Of a stretch of 64,000 nucleotides of DNA, positions 45,106-54,122 are shown in pieces (position 1 is the stretch's first letter; every line of letters starts with the position of its first letter). A model generated the notes under the pieces. It was not told where the DNA came from, did not search any database, and worked only from the letters and a program-made list of their open reading frames with translations. The DNA comes from Corynebacterium casei LMG S-19264 (GTDB taxonomy: Bacteria > Actinomycetota > Actinomycetes > Mycobacteriales > Mycobacteriaceae), in the NCBI RefSeq assembly GCF_000550785.1, contig NZ_CP004350.1, positions 476,009-540,008 of the forward strand, given 5' to 3'. The translations under genes and the position numbers were made by a program.

Positions 45106-46095
45106 ATGAGCAACCACGCCGTGGATCTGGGGGATGACCAGCTCAATGATCGCATTGCTGCCGGCGTTGCCGCCGTTGAACGCTTGCTGCACGATGAAAC
45201 CAACCGCGGAGCGTCCTTTGTTTCCGACAAAGCACAGCACCTATCTGAAGCTGGCGGAAAGCGTTTCCGCCCCATAATGGCCCTTTTGGCGTCCGAGTAT
45301 GGCCAGACGCCAGGCAGTGAAAGCGTTGTCAAAGCCGGCACCGTCGTGGAGATGGTGCACGTGGCAACGCTTTATCACGACGATGTCATGGATGAAGCTG
45401 ACCGCCGCCGTGGCGTGGAGTCAGCGAACTCCCGCTGGAATAACTCCGTTGCCATCCTCGCGGGTGACGCGCTGCTGGCGCACGCCTCGCGTTTGATGAG
45501 TCAGTTGGATACCCACACCGTTGAGCATTTTGCTGAAACCTTTGAAGAGCTCGTCACCGGGCAGATGCGTGAAACCATCGGCGCAGGTGAAGCAAACCCG
45601 ATTGAGCACTATATGGCGGTCATCAAGGAAAAGACCGCGGTGCTGATCGCTTCCGCAGGCTATTTGGGTGCTTACCATTCCGGTGCCACCAAGGAGCAGG
45701 CCACAGCGCTGCGCACCATCGGTGGCGCAATCGGCATGGTCTTCCAGATTGTCGACGACATCATCGACATCTTCTCCGATTCCCAGGAGTCCGGAAAGAC
45801 TCCAGGCACAGACCTGCGTGAGGGCGTGTTCACCTTGCCAGTCCTGTATGCCCTGGAAGAGGATTCTGAAGCCGGAGAGGGCCTTCGTGGCTTGCTCACG
45901 GGCCCTTTGGGGGCCGATGCTGACGTAGAGCGTGCATTGGAGCTTCTGCGCGCATCTAATGGCCGTGAGCGCGCGCTTGCAGACGTCCAGCGTTACCTCG
46001 ACATCGTTTCCGCCGAATGCTCGGCGCTGCCGGATATCCCAGCCACCCACGCGTTGTTGAGCCTGGCGTCTTACACCGCTGCCCGCGTGGGATAG
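45106..46095 (+). CDS. ispB: Polyprenyl diphosphate synthase for the menaquinone side chain
   Basis: A 329-residue trans-prenyltransferase. The first Asp-rich motif is LYHDDVMDEADRRRG and the second QIVDDIIDIFSDSQ; GGKRFRP marks the diphosphate-binding lysine region. I chose the ATG at 45106 (MSNHAVDLGD) with AAGGA upstream; a TTG 14 codons earlier is possible. Its position beside menJ and menG points to quinone rather than cell-wall isoprenoid. Confidence 0.93.
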   Translation: MSNHAVDLGDDQLNDRIAAGVAAVERLLHDETNRGASFVSDKAQHLSEAGGKRFRPIMALLASEYGQTPGSESVVKAGTVVEMVHVATLYHDDVMDEADRRRGVESANSRWNNSVAILAGDALLAHASRLMSQLDTHTVEHFAETFEELVTGQMRETIGAGEANPIEHYMAVIKEKTAVLIASAGYLGAYHSGATKEQATALRTIGGAIGMVFQIVDDIIDIFSDSQESGKTPGTDLREGVFTLPVLYALEEDSEAGEGLRGLLTGPLGADADVERALELLRASNGRERALADVQRYLDIVSAECSALPDIPATHALLSLASYTAARVG

Positions 46096-46193
46096 TGTAG
46101 GCGTTAACACGCGCGAATGTGCGGGTTAACCTGCCGATTTGCTTAGATGCTGGGTGCGCGTAGTAGAGTAATTAACCGCACCGAAAAGTGCCT

Positions 46194-46279
46194 GCCAGGT
46201 TGTCCGAGCGGCCAAAGGAAGCGGACTGTAAATCCGCCGGCGTATGCCTTCAGAAGTTCGAATCTTCTACCTGGCACCA
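46194..46279 (+). tRNA. tRNA-Tyr (GTA)
   Basis: Acceptor arms GCCAGGT/ACCTGGC, anticodon stem GCGGA/TCCGC with loop CTGTAAA, a long variable arm, and T arm AGAAG-TTCGAAT-CTTCT. The CCA end is encoded. The long variable arm fits type II tRNA-Tyr of bacteria. Confidence 0.96.
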
Positions 46280-46285
46280 AATAAG

Positions 46286-46327
46286 AGTTGAGCCCCGTTT
46301 GATTTTCCAAACGGGGCTCAACTTTTT
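46286..46327 (+). terminator. Strong terminator after tRNA-Tyr
   Basis: AGTTGAGCCCCGTTTG pairs perfectly with CAAACGGGGCTCAACT (16 bp, 6-base loop), followed by TTTT. It ends the tRNA transcript and may also shield the convergent citrate transporter gene. Confidence 0.93.
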
Positions 46328-46423
46328 CTTTACTTAACCCTGGCTTCACGCTGACCCAGTGCTCTCAGCCCGTGGGTTAGGGCTGGAGCGTATTCGTGGA
46401 CTGGGGTGAAGCGGGGGAAATTC

Positions 46424-47989
46424 TTAGGCAGCTAGTGGGATGACGCCGACGAGGATGCCGACGGCCAGCATGGTGAGGGAAACGATGACTGCGCGCCACA
46501 GAACCTTCTTGTGGTGGTCGCCCAGGTTCACCTTGGCCAAGGACACCAGCAGCAAGATAGCTGGCACCAGAGGGGACTGCATGTGCACTGGCTGGCCGGT
46601 GATGGAGGCACGTGCCATTTCAACAGGCTCGATGCCGAAGTGCGCGGCGCTTTCAGAAAGTACCGGCAGGATGCCGAAGTAGAAAGCGTCATTGGACATG
46701 AAGAAGGTCATTGGGATGGACAGCAAGCCCGTGATTGGGGCAAGGTAGGCGCCCATGGAATCCGGGATGATGGAGGTAATCCAGGCCGCCATTGCATCGA
46801 CCATGCCGGTGCCAGAGAAGACACCAACTAGGACGCCTGCTGCTAGAACCATGGAGACTACGCCGACGATGGAAGAGGAGTGCGCCAGCATTTCCGTTGC
46901 CTGGTCTTTGACCTTCGGGAAGTTCACGGCCAGTGCCAGGCCGGTACCGACCATGAACACGAATGCTAGTGGGAAGATATCAGCAACCAGGGCGACCATG
47001 ACCACGATGGTCAAAACCAGGTTGAACCAAATCAGGTTCGGGCGCAGCGTTGCGCGGTGTGGATCCAACATGGTGTCGGTCAAGCCATCCTGAGAGTCTT
47101 CATCCTCGAAAGAGTTGATGGAGACATGTTCATCGACTTTGTTCTCACGGACATCGACAAGCACGCCGCCACCGCCGGTGCCATCGCCACGTGGGGTGTC
47201 GTTGTTCTTGCCGCGGGAGCTGCCGCCGCCGGTGCCGCCGGTGGCGGAATCATCGTCAGCATTGTCAGCATTGTCAGCGTTGCCATTGAAGCGGGAGGAA
47301 TCAATCTTGCCGCCCAGGCGGTTGCGCTCAGCAATGCCGAGGAACCACGCGAAGGCGAAGACAATGATGACGCCAGCTACCAGCGATGGAATCATCGGCA
47401 CGAAGACCTCTGCTGGGTCCAAGCCCAAGGCTGCTGCCGCGCGTACGGTAGGCCCGCCCCACGGCAGAATGTTCATGGTGCCGTTGATAAGACCAGCAAC
47501 CACGGTCAAGACTACTGGGCTCATGCCGAGGCGCAGGTATAGCGGCAACATTGCCGAAGTAGTGATGATGAAGGTGGTAGAGCCATCGCCGTCGAGAGAG
47601 ACAACGCCAGCCAACAGCGCGGTGGCAAGCACAACCTTCGCTGGGTCATTGCCCAAAGCCCGGGTGATAACCCGAATCAGCGGGTCAAACAATCCGACGT
47701 CAATCATGATGCCGAAGTACATGATGGCGAACATCAACAGCGCCGCTGTGGGCGCCATGTCCTTGATGGCGTCGATGACCATATCGCCGATACCGAGGCC
47801 GGCGCCGGCGATGAGGCCGAAGATGGTGGGGACCAAAATCAGCGCAACCATGGGGGTTGAACGGCCGATCATAATGAGCGTCATGAAAGTGACAATCATG
47901 GCAAAGCCCAAACCGACGAGGATTCCGTCGGACAACGTATGGCTCGGCGCGTACTCGGCGGCCAACGTGTAAATGGTGGGGGAATACAT
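46424..47989 (-). CDS. citH: Citrate:metal transporter (CitMHS family)
   Basis: A 521-residue secondary transporter with about twelve helices and CitMHS segments VVSLDGDGSTTFIITTSA and INGTMNILPWGGPTVRAAAALG. A hydrophilic central loop (about 225-320) rich in Asp, Asn and Gly separates the halves. The family takes up citrate complexed with Mg or Ca by proton symport. AAGGAGT precedes the ATG. It is divergent from citAB, the same arrangement as in C. glutamicum. Confidence 0.9.
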   Translation of the reverse strand: MYSPTIYTLAAEYAPSHTLSDGILVGLGFAMIVTFMTLIMIGRSTPMVALILVPTIFGLIAGAGLGIGDMVIDAIKDMAPTAALLMFAIMYFGIMIDVGLFDPLIRVITRALGNDPAKVVLATALLAGVVSLDGDGSTTFIITTSAMLPLYLRLGMSPVVLTVVAGLINGTMNILPWGGPTVRAAAALGLDPAEVFVPMIPSLVAGVIIVFAFAWFLGIAERNRLGGKIDSSRFNGNADNADNADDDSATGGTGGGSSRGKNNDTPRGDGTGGGGVLVDVRENKVDEHVSINSFEDEDSQDGLTDTMLDPHRATLRPNLIWFNLVLTIVVMVALVADIFPLAFVFMVGTGLALAVNFPKVKDQATEMLAHSSSIVGVVSMVLAAGVLVGVFSGTGMVDAMAAWITSIIPDSMGAYLAPITGLLSIPMTFFMSNDAFYFGILPVLSESAAHFGIEPVEMARASITGQPVHMQSPLVPAILLLVSLAKVNLGDHHKKVLWRAVIVSLTMLAVGILVGVIPLAA

Positions 47990-48050
47990 CCTGACTCCTT
48001 GAATGGGGACTGTGGCAGTAACCCCAGGAACATCGAAGTGCCCTGGAAGA

Positions 48051-48083
48051 CTAGCGACAGCCTAAAGTGGGCTTTGTCACTAG
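48051..48083. promoter_or_regulatory. Imperfect palindrome between citH and citA
   Basis: CTAGCGACAGCC and GGCTTTGTCACTAG face each other across TAAAGTG in the 229-base divergent region, keeping CTAG-GACA-GCC symmetry. Its position suits binding of the CitB regulator or a catabolite regulator. The rest of the region is AT-rich with no gene. Confidence 0.45.
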
Positions 48084-48218
48084 CCAAGTGTTTGGTGCTT
48101 TGGGTTATTAGTAGTGCAAAATCATCGTTTAGTGCATTTAGTTCACCTGGTTTGGACTCCATGGTTTGGCGTGCTCAAATGATATTTTCACCCTCAAACG
48201 TTTAAGGAAGTTTCACTC

Positions 48219-49898
48219 ATGCGCTTTACCACCCGTGTGCTGCTCTTGCAGCTGCTCACCGTGGTGGCAGTTGTTGCCACCAGCACTGCGGTGTTCATCG
48301 GGTTGAGCATGGCGCAGCTTCGCGATGAAGCAGAAACCTCCGCCCTGATGATTGCGCGCACTGTGGCCGCTGAACCTGAGGTGCGTGAGCTGGTGGCCGA
48401 GGAAGCGCAAGATGAGGAAAATCCGCCCGCAGAAGAGCTTGCCCAGGGGCAGCTGCAGCAGTACGCGGTCGCGGCGTCGCAGTCCACAGGTGCTTTGTTT
48501 GTGGTCATCACTGACCAAAACGGCATGCGCTTGGCGCACCCGGATGAGGACCTGCTGAATCTGCTGGTAAGCACTAGCTTCTCTGAAGCGATGGAAGGCC
48601 GTGAAGTTGTGGCCTGGGAGCGCGGAACCTTGGGCGAATCAGCCCGCGCGAAGGTTCCGGTCTTTGCCCCAGGTAGTGATACGCCAGTCGGGGAAGTCAG
48701 CGTCGGCTTTGAACGCGCTGGTGTGTTTGATGACTTGCCGCGCAAACTGCTGTTTATCGGCGCAGCTGCGCTGTTGGCGTTGGTCATCGGTCTGATTGCT
48801 TCGCTGATTCTGCGGAAGCGCTGGGAGAAGTTGACCTTGGGCTTGCAGCCTGAGGAACTGGTGGTGCTGGTGCAAAACCAAGCGGCGGTCTTGGATGGTG
48901 TTGGTGATGGCGTGATTGCGCTGGATACTGATGGCGTTATCCGCCTGAGCAATGGGGCGGCTAACCGCATCTTTGGAATATTGGATTCGGAGAACCTGAC
49001 ACTAGCGGATTTGGATCTCGCCGATGACGTGGTGGCTGACCTGGAAGGAGGCACTGCGCGTGATGGAGTAGTCGCCAATGGCCGAGTGATCTTCTTGGAA
49101 GCGCGCTCTGTGGACCGTGGCGGGCAGGCATTGGGCTCTGTCATCGTCGTGCGTGACCGCACGGATTTGATGGCACTTTCGGAGCGGCTCGACTCCGTGC
49201 GCGCTATGACCTCAGCGCTGCGCGTGCAACGCCATGAATTCGCCAACCGCATCCACGTGGCCGCGGGATTGGTGGAAGCCGGGCGCATGCAGGAAGCCAC
49301 TGAATTCCTGCACACTATGCGCAGCCGCGGCCCCGTGGACTATCCGCTGGTGGGCGTAGAGCTGATTACCGAGCCATTCCTCCAGGCGTTCTTGGGTGCA
49401 AAGTCTTTGGAAGCCTCGGAGCGTGGCGTGAGCCTGCAGATCCGGGAGGAAACGCTGGTGCTGGGCAACGTTGCTGAAGTAGAAGACGTAGCTACCGTTC
49501 TGGGCAACTTGGTGGATAATGCCGTGACAGCAGCAGTAGCTAGCGATGAATTGCGGCTGGTGGAGGTCACACTGCTGGATGATGCTGACCAGCTGGTTAT
49601 CGTCGTAGCCGATTCTGGCCCGGGTATAACGCCAGGCGCCGACCCGTTCGCCCATCAGCCGAAGAAGCTGGCTGAGAATGACCAAGACAGCGGTCAGCTG
49701 AAAGATCATATCCATGGCCACGGCATTGGGCTCACGCTTTCACAAGACATGGCGCAGCGCCGCGGCGGCGAGGTATGGCTCGTTGAGCCCGGCGGCGAAA
49801 AGTCCCGCCGCGGAGCAGTATTTGGCGCGCGTTTGCCCGATGTGATGGAACCGGACGACAGCGTGAACTACCGTGAAGTGCAAGAGGAGGACAAGTAA
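48219..49898 (+). CDS. citA: Citrate-type sensor histidine kinase
   Basis: A 559-residue membrane sensor. Helix 1 (about 7-30) and helix 2 (about 178-200) bracket an extracytoplasmic PAS/Cache domain with VVITDQNGMRLAHPDED, the CitA/DcuS ligand-pocket Arg and His. A cytoplasmic PAS domain (about 220-320), the H-box RVQRHEFANRIHVAAGL, and an HATPase domain (NLVDNAVTAA, DSGPGI, HGIGLTLSQDMAQRRGG) follow. AAGGAAG precedes the ATG. It directly abuts citB, and its neighbour is the citrate transporter, which supports citrate sensing. Confidence 0.93.
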   Translation: MRFTTRVLLLQLLTVVAVVATSTAVFIGLSMAQLRDEAETSALMIARTVAAEPEVRELVAEEAQDEENPPAEELAQGQLQQYAVAASQSTGALFVVITDQNGMRLAHPDEDLLNLLVSTSFSEAMEGREVVAWERGTLGESARAKVPVFAPGSDTPVGEVSVGFERAGVFDDLPRKLLFIGAAALLALVIGLIASLILRKRWEKLTLGLQPEELVVLVQNQAAVLDGVGDGVIALDTDGVIRLSNGAANRIFGILDSENLTLADLDLADDVVADLEGGTARDGVVANGRVIFLEARSVDRGGQALGSVIVVRDRTDLMALSERLDSVRAMTSALRVQRHEFANRIHVAAGLVEAGRMQEATEFLHTMRSRGPVDYPLVGVELITEPFLQAFLGAKSLEASERGVSLQIREETLVLGNVAEVEDVATVLGNLVDNAVTAAVASDELRLVEVTLLDDADQLVIVVADSGPGITPGADPFAHQPKKLAENDQDSGQLKDHIHGHGIGLTLSQDMAQRRGGEVWLVEPGGEKSRRGAVFGARLPDVMEPDDSVNYREVQEEDK

Positions 49899-50555
49899 AT
49901 GACTGATCGCACATGGTCCGTGCTGGTTGTCGATGATGACTTCCGGGTCGCCGGCATTCACGCGGAAATGGTTGACTCCGCTCCCGGTTTCACCGTGCAA
50001 AATTCGGTACGCACCATCGCTGAGGCGCAAGACGCCATCAAGTCCTTTCCGCCTGATTTGATGTTGGTTGATGTCTTCCTGCCTGATGGTGATGGCATTG
50101 AACTGGTCCACCACACCGGCATTGACGCGATTATTCTCAGTGCGGCGGATGAAGCCGCCACCGTGCGTCGGGCTATGCGCGCGGGCGCTTTGGGGTACTT
50201 GCTCAAGCCATTTCAACGTGCCCAGCTGCTGGATCGCCTCGACCGCTACGCCCGCTACCGCCACGTGGTGGAAGGCAAGCGCGGGTTGCGTCAGGACAAG
50301 ATTGATCAAGCCATGTCCATCCTGCATGGGGCGGCACCGACGCTGCCGGTTTCCAGTTCATCGACAGAGCAGTTGCTTCTCGATGCCTTAGAGAGCGGCG
50401 AACTCTCCGCCGCCGAAGCCGCCGGAATTGCCGGCGTCTCCCGCGAAACAGCGCAACGCCGCCTAGCCACGATGGCGAGCCAAGGTGTTGTCCAGATTCG
50501 TCTGCGCTACGGCGCAGCAGGCAGGCCTGAGCATCTTTACTCCAAAATGTCGTGA
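49899..50555 (+). CDS. citB: CitB-type response regulator
   Basis: A 218-residue regulator. The receiver domain has acidic pocket VVDDDFRVAGIH, phospho-acceptor Asp in LMLVDVFLPDGDG, and the lysine in YLLKPF. The C-terminal HTH of CitB/DcuR type has AAEAAGIAGVSRETAQRRL. It begins one base after the citA stop, so it is translationally coupled. Confidence 0.93.
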   Translation: MTDRTWSVLVVDDDFRVAGIHAEMVDSAPGFTVQNSVRTIAEAQDAIKSFPPDLMLVDVFLPDGDGIELVHHTGIDAIILSAADEAATVRRAMRAGALGYLLKPFQRAQLLDRLDRYARYRHVVEGKRGLRQDKIDQAMSILHGAAPTLPVSSSSTEQLLLDALESGELSAAEAAGIAGVSRETAQRRLATMASQGVVQIRLRYGAAGRPEHLYSKMS

Positions 50556-50720
50556 GTCTTAATAGCTGACGCATGAAGACTCACAGATAAGTCAAAAGAA
50601 ACATGAATAGGGTATGTAGAAAATGTGCGATTAACTGGCGATTTGTGTTTGTAACTCGTTTCGGGTTAATCTTTTCAAGGCTTCAGAGAGAGCGCGAAAG
50701 CACATAATCAAAGAAGCTAA

Positions 50721-50793
50721 GCCCCCTTAGCTCAGTCGGCAGAGCGTTTCCATGGTAAGGAAAAGGTCGACAGTTCGATTCTGTCAGGGGGCT
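50721..50793 (+). tRNA. tRNA-Thr (GGT)
   Basis: Acceptor arms GCCCCCT/AGGGGGC, D arm AGCTCAGTCGGCAGAGC, anticodon stem TTTCC/GGAAA with loop ATGGTAA (GGT), and T arm GACAG-TTCGATT-CTGTC. CCA is not encoded. Confidence 0.95.
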
Positions 50794-50842
50794 CTGTTCA
50801 TTTATCGCCACGGTCTATAATCTTGGTTAGTAAATGGCCTCT

Positions 50843-50914
50843 GGCGGTGTAGCTCAGTGGTAGAGCAAGCGACTCATAATCGCTGTGTCGCGAGTTCAAT
50901 TCTCGCCATCGCTA
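50843..50914 (+). tRNA. tRNA-Met (CAT), elongator type
   Basis: Acceptor GGCGGTG/CATCGCT with two G-U pairs, anticodon stem AGCGA/TCGCT with loop CTCATAA, and T arm GCGAG-TTCAATT-CTCGC. A paired first base and no GGG run in the anticodon stem make it elongator, not initiator. CCA is not encoded. Confidence 0.93.
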
Positions 50915-51012
50915 CCGGGTAAAAGCTCCCGCAACTTCGATTGTGAAATTGAAGAAGCTGGGTGCTTTTTATATCCCAGATGATGACTCTGGTAACATAA
51001 CCATCGTCTCAA

Positions 51013-51088
51013 AGGGGCGTGGCGCAATTGGTAGCGCAACGGTCTCCAAAACCGTAGGTTGCAGGTTCGAGTCCTGTCGCCCCTGCCA
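51013..51088 (+). tRNA. tRNA-Trp (CCA)
   Basis: Acceptor arms AGGGGCG/CGCCCCT, anticodon loop CTCCAAA, T arm GCAGG-TTCGAGT-CCTGT, and encoded CCA end. A tRNA-Trp gene just before secE is a common actinobacterial arrangement. Confidence 0.96.
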
Positions 51089-51093
51089 AAGAA

Positions 51094-51131
51094 AAAGTTA
51101 GGCCCGGCCAGCAATGGTCGGGCCTAACTTT
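51094..51131 (+). terminator. Terminator between tRNA-Trp and secE
   Basis: AAAGTTAGGCCCG and CGGGCCTAACTTT pair with a GCC/TGG-containing apex and are followed by TGTCTG on the plus strand. It separates the tRNA unit from the secE promoter. Confidence 0.85.
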
Positions 51132-51141
51132 TGTCTGATGG

Positions 51142-51170
51142 TTGGCCACCTTGACTGGCTTTGATAGACT
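51142..51170 (+). promoter_or_regulatory. Promoter of secE
   Basis: -35 TTGGCC (51142-51147) and -10 TAGACT (51165-51170) are 17 bases apart; TAGACT fits the corynebacterial TANANT consensus. A leader of about 60 bases carries AGAGGAG before the GTG start. Confidence 0.6.
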
Positions 51171-51235
51171 CGTTCAGGTTCAACAAGATCATCGAAGATC
51201 TTTGCACGTATTTTCCTTAGAGGAGCATTCTCGCA

Positions 51236-51553
51236 GTGACTGATAATTCTGGGGCACAACGCCCAACTGGCAAGCGCCAACTCTCTGGTGCTGCTGAAAC
51301 GTCCTCGGATGCTTACCAGAACAAGCGAGTAGTCCGCGCTGAAGCGGGCGAAGGCGACAGCAAGCCAGGCGGCGGTGCTGTGGCATTCGTGCCTGAGGTT
51401 GTCTCTGAAATGAAGAAGGTCGTCTGGCCTACCGCGAAGGAAATGCTGCAGTACACCCTCGTGGTCTTCGCTTTCTTGATTATCTTGACCGCTCTTGTGT
51501 GGGGCGTAGATTCTGTGACCGGCATGGGCATAGAATGGCTGCTAGTTCGCTAG
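51236..51553 (+). CDS. secE: Preprotein translocase subunit SecE
   Basis: A 105-residue membrane subunit of the SecYEG channel. The hydrophilic N-terminus (about 1-45) is followed by the conserved amphipathic part FVPEVVSEMKKVVWPTAKEM and one membrane helix (about 70-97). It starts at GTG with AGAGGAG 10 bases upstream. It precedes nusG as in most bacteria. Confidence 0.96.
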   Translation: MTDNSGAQRPTGKRQLSGAAETSSDAYQNKRVVRAEAGEGDSKPGGGAVAFVPEVVSEMKKVVWPTAKEMLQYTLVVFAFLIILTALVWGVDSVTGMGIEWLLVR

Positions 51554-51604
51554 CGTTATACAAACTGGCTTTTTTACAGTAGAATAGCCGCTAAGTTCAC
51601 TATC

Positions 51605-51638
51605 ATCCCGCTAGTTCCTCTCCGTGGAACGGCGGGAT
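51605..51638 (+). promoter_or_regulatory. Hairpin in the secE-nusG leader
   Basis: ATCCCGC and GCGGGAT pair around a second stem TTCC/GGAA, 25 bases before the nusG ATG. A promoter lies just upstream: TTATAC at about 51556, an 18-base spacer, and TAGAAT. The hairpin is thus in the 5' leader of a nusG transcript and could act as a leader regulator or RNA-stabilising element; no long T-run follows. Confidence 0.5.
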
Positions 51639-51662
51639 AATTTATTGAAGATGGAGCACATT

Positions 51663-52619
51663 ATGACCGAGAACAACGAGAGCACGAACGCCAATCCTGA
51701 GGACACCGGCAACAACCTTGGTGAAGCTTTTATCGAATCCATGCAGACCCAAGCGGCAGAAGCAGTAGAAGCTGCTGAAGCTGAAACCGAAGCCGTCGAG
51801 GCTGAAGTAGCTGAGTCCGACGCTGTTGACTCCGACGTTACTGACGCTGAAGGCGTTGAGGTTGCTGAGGAAGCTCCGGCTGAAGACGCTCCTGCAGAAG
51901 AAGCGGCTGCTGAGCCTGCAGAGGCAGCTGACGCTGAGGATGCAGCTGCCGAGGGCGAGTCTGACTTCGAGGCAGATTACCGCCGCCGTCTGCGCAAGTA
52001 CACCAAGGAGCTCAAGGAGCTTCCAGGGCAGTGGTTCATCATTCAGTGCTACTCCGGCTACGAAAACAAGGTTAAGACCAACCTGGACATGCGTGCCCAG
52101 ACCTTGGAAGTTGAAGACTCAATCTTCGACGTAGTTGTTCCAGTTGAGCAGGTTGTTGAAAACAAGGACGGCAAGAAGAAGCTTGTTAAGCGCAAGCTGC
52201 TTCCTGGCTATGTTCTGGTTCGCATGGATCTCAATGATGCTGCATGGTCTGTTGTTCGTGATACCCCAGGTGTGACCAGCTTCGTGGGCAATGAGGGTAA
52301 CGCAACCCCTGTTAAGCACCGCGATGTTGCTAAGTTCTTGCTGCCAAAGGAAGGTGCAGCGGCTGCAGGCGATGCAGCAGCGAATGCAGCCGAGGGCGAG
52401 CAGGTTATCTCCATGCCGGAGAAGGAAGAAGCAAAGAAGTACGCACACGACTATGTTGTTGGCGAGTCAGTGACCATTCTGTCCGGCCCATTTGCTTCTG
52501 TTTCTGCAACCATCTCTGAGATCGATCCAGAAACCGGCAAGATGGTTGGTCTGGTTTCCATCTTCGGACGTGAGACCCCAGTTGAGCTGTCTCCAACTGA
52601 GATTGAGCGCATTAACTAA
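51663..52619 (+). CDS. nusG: Transcription termination/antitermination factor NusG
   Basis: A 318-residue protein. An acidic Ala/Glu-rich N-terminal extension of about 105 residues precedes the NGN domain ([45 protein letters not shown]). A low-complexity Ala-rich insert at about 235-260 and the C-terminal KOW domain ([28 protein letters not shown]) follow. The ATG at 51663 has GGAG 8-9 bases upstream. The acidic extension is longer than in most bacteria but typical in kind for Actinobacteria. Confidence 0.96.
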   Translation: MTENNESTNANPEDTGNNLGEAFIESMQTQAAEAVEAAEAETEAVEAEVAESDAVDSDVTDAEGVEVAEEAPAEDAPAEEAAAEPAEAADAEDAAAEGESDFEADYRRRLRKYTKELKELPGQWFIIQCYSGYENKVKTNLDMRAQTLEVEDSIFDVVVPVEQVVENKDGKKKLVKRKLLPGYVLVRMDLNDAAWSVVRDTPGVTSFVGNEGNATPVKHRDVAKFLLPKEGAAAAGDAAANAAEGEQVISMPEKEEAKKYAHDYVVGESVTILSGPFASVSATISEIDPETGKMVGLVSIFGRETPVELSPTEIERIN

Positions 52620-52784
52620 TTTGGGTAATGCCTAGTATCTAGATTAGGCTAGGTCTACGTGTGTAAATTTCTTGCACACGTCGATTTTTCATTTATATCC
52701 CCGGTGGCCACAAAGGTGGCATCCGGACGGGCCTTGCTATTCATCGTGGCGGGATAACCCGGTAACACGGAAAGAGGTAATTCG

Positions 52785-53231
52785 ATGGCTCCTAAGAAGA
52801 AGAAAAAGGTTTCTGGCCTCATCAAGCTGCAGATCGAAGCAGGCGCTGCTAACCCAGCTCCTCCAGTCGGTCCTGCACTGGGTGCACACGGCGTTAACAT
52901 CATGGAATTCTGCAAGGCGTACAATGCTGCAACCGAATCCATGCGCGGAAACGTTGTCCCAGTAGAAATCACCGTCTACGAAGACCGTTCATTCGACTTC
53001 ATCCTGAAGTCCCCACCAGCAGCTAAGCTGCTGCTCAAGGCTGCAGGTCTGAAGAAGGGCTCCGGCGTTCCTCACACCGACAAGGTCGGCTCCGTGACTT
53101 GGGATCAGTGCAAGGAAATTGCAGAGACCAAGAAGGAAGACCTCAACGCACGTGACATCGAAGCTGGCGCAGCGATCATCGCTGGTACCGCTCGCTCCAT
53201 GGGCATCACCGTTGACGGCGCTCCAGAATAA
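52785..53231 (+). CDS. rplK: 50S ribosomal protein L11
   Basis: A 148-residue protein that binds 23S rRNA at the GTPase-associated centre. The N-terminal region [20 protein letters not shown] and the C-terminal rRNA-binding part [23 protein letters not shown] are conserved. AAAGAGG precedes the ATG. A promoter-like TAGATTAGGCTAGG stretch lies near 52635. Confidence 0.98.
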   Translation: MAPKKKKKVSGLIKLQIEAGAANPAPPVGPALGAHGVNIMEFCKAYNAATESMRGNVVPVEITVYEDRSFDFILKSPPAAKLLLKAAGLKKGSGVPHTDKVGSVTWDQCKEIAETKKEDLNARDIEAGAAIIAGTARSMGITVDGAPE

Positions 53232-53312
53232 ACAACTTCATGTGGCAGGGCCAGCTTCGGCCCGCTAAACACCACACCAATCCACCATCTCATTCATAAG
53301 GATTTGATTTAA

Positions 53313-54017
53313 ATGAGCAAGAACTCCAAGGCATACAAGGCCGCTGCGGAACTCGTTGACAAGGGTCGTCTGTACCGCCCAATCGAGGCTGCAAAGCTGG
53401 CTAAGGACACCTCCTCCAAGAACTTCGACGCAACCGTTGACGTTGCTTTCCGTCTGGGCGTTGACCCACGTAAGGCAGACCAGCTAGTTCGCGGCACCGT
53501 ATCTTTGCCACACGGCACTGGTAAGGACGTTCGCGTTGCTGTCTTCGCTGAAGGCGAGAAGGCAACCGAGGCTGAGGCTGCAGGCGCTGAGGTAGTCGGC
53601 ACCGAGGCTCTTCTTGAGGCAATCAACGCTGGCAATCTGGACTTCGACGTTGCAATTGCAACCCCAGACCAGATGGCTAAGGTTGGCCGCGTAGCTCGCG
53701 TCCTGGGTCCACGTGGTCTGATGCCTAACCCTAAGACCGGCACCGTCACCACCGACGTTGCTAAGGCAGTTGCTGACGTCAAGGGCGGCAAGATCTCCTT
53801 CCGCGTTGACAAGGCAGCTAACCTGCACGCAATGATCGGCAAGGCTTCCTTCGACGCTGAGAAGTTGGCTGAGAACTACGGCGCTCTGCTCGACGAGCTG
53901 CTGCGTATCAAGCCAGCATCTTCCAAGGGTATCTACCTGAAGAAGATCACCTTGTCCACCACTAATGGCCCTGGTATCCCAGTTGATTCTTCTGTACAGA
54001 AGAACTTCGCTGAGTAA
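53313..54017 (+). CDS. rplA: 50S ribosomal protein L1
   Basis: A 234-residue L1-stalk protein. The signature [27 protein letters not shown] and the [21 protein letters not shown] region are present. AAGGA precedes the ATG, 81 bases after rplK. It is followed by a strong terminator, ending the rplK-rplA unit. Confidence 0.98.
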   Translation: MSKNSKAYKAAAELVDKGRLYRPIEAAKLAKDTSSKNFDATVDVAFRLGVDPRKADQLVRGTVSLPHGTGKDVRVAVFAEGEKATEAEAAGAEVVGTEALLEAINAGNLDFDVAIATPDQMAKVGRVARVLGPRGLMPNPKTGTVTTDVAKAVADVKGGKISFRVDKAANLHAMIGKASFDAEKLAENYGALLDELLRIKPASSKGIYLKKITLSTTNGPGIPVDSSVQKNFAE

Positions 54018-54050
54018 TTCTTCAGCTAGTCAGTTCACTGGCTAATGTTT

Positions 54051-54080
54051 AACGCCCTCACTTCGGTGGGGGCGTTTTCG
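54051..54080 (+). terminator. Terminator of rplKA
   Basis: AACGCCCTCAC and GTGGGGGCGTT form an 11-bp stem with a TTCG tetraloop, followed by TTTCG. It lies 33 bases after the rplA stop. Confidence 0.9.
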
Positions 54081-54122
54081 CATATATTGAGTAGGTGGCG
54101 CCACCGTGAACCTGGAGGAGCA

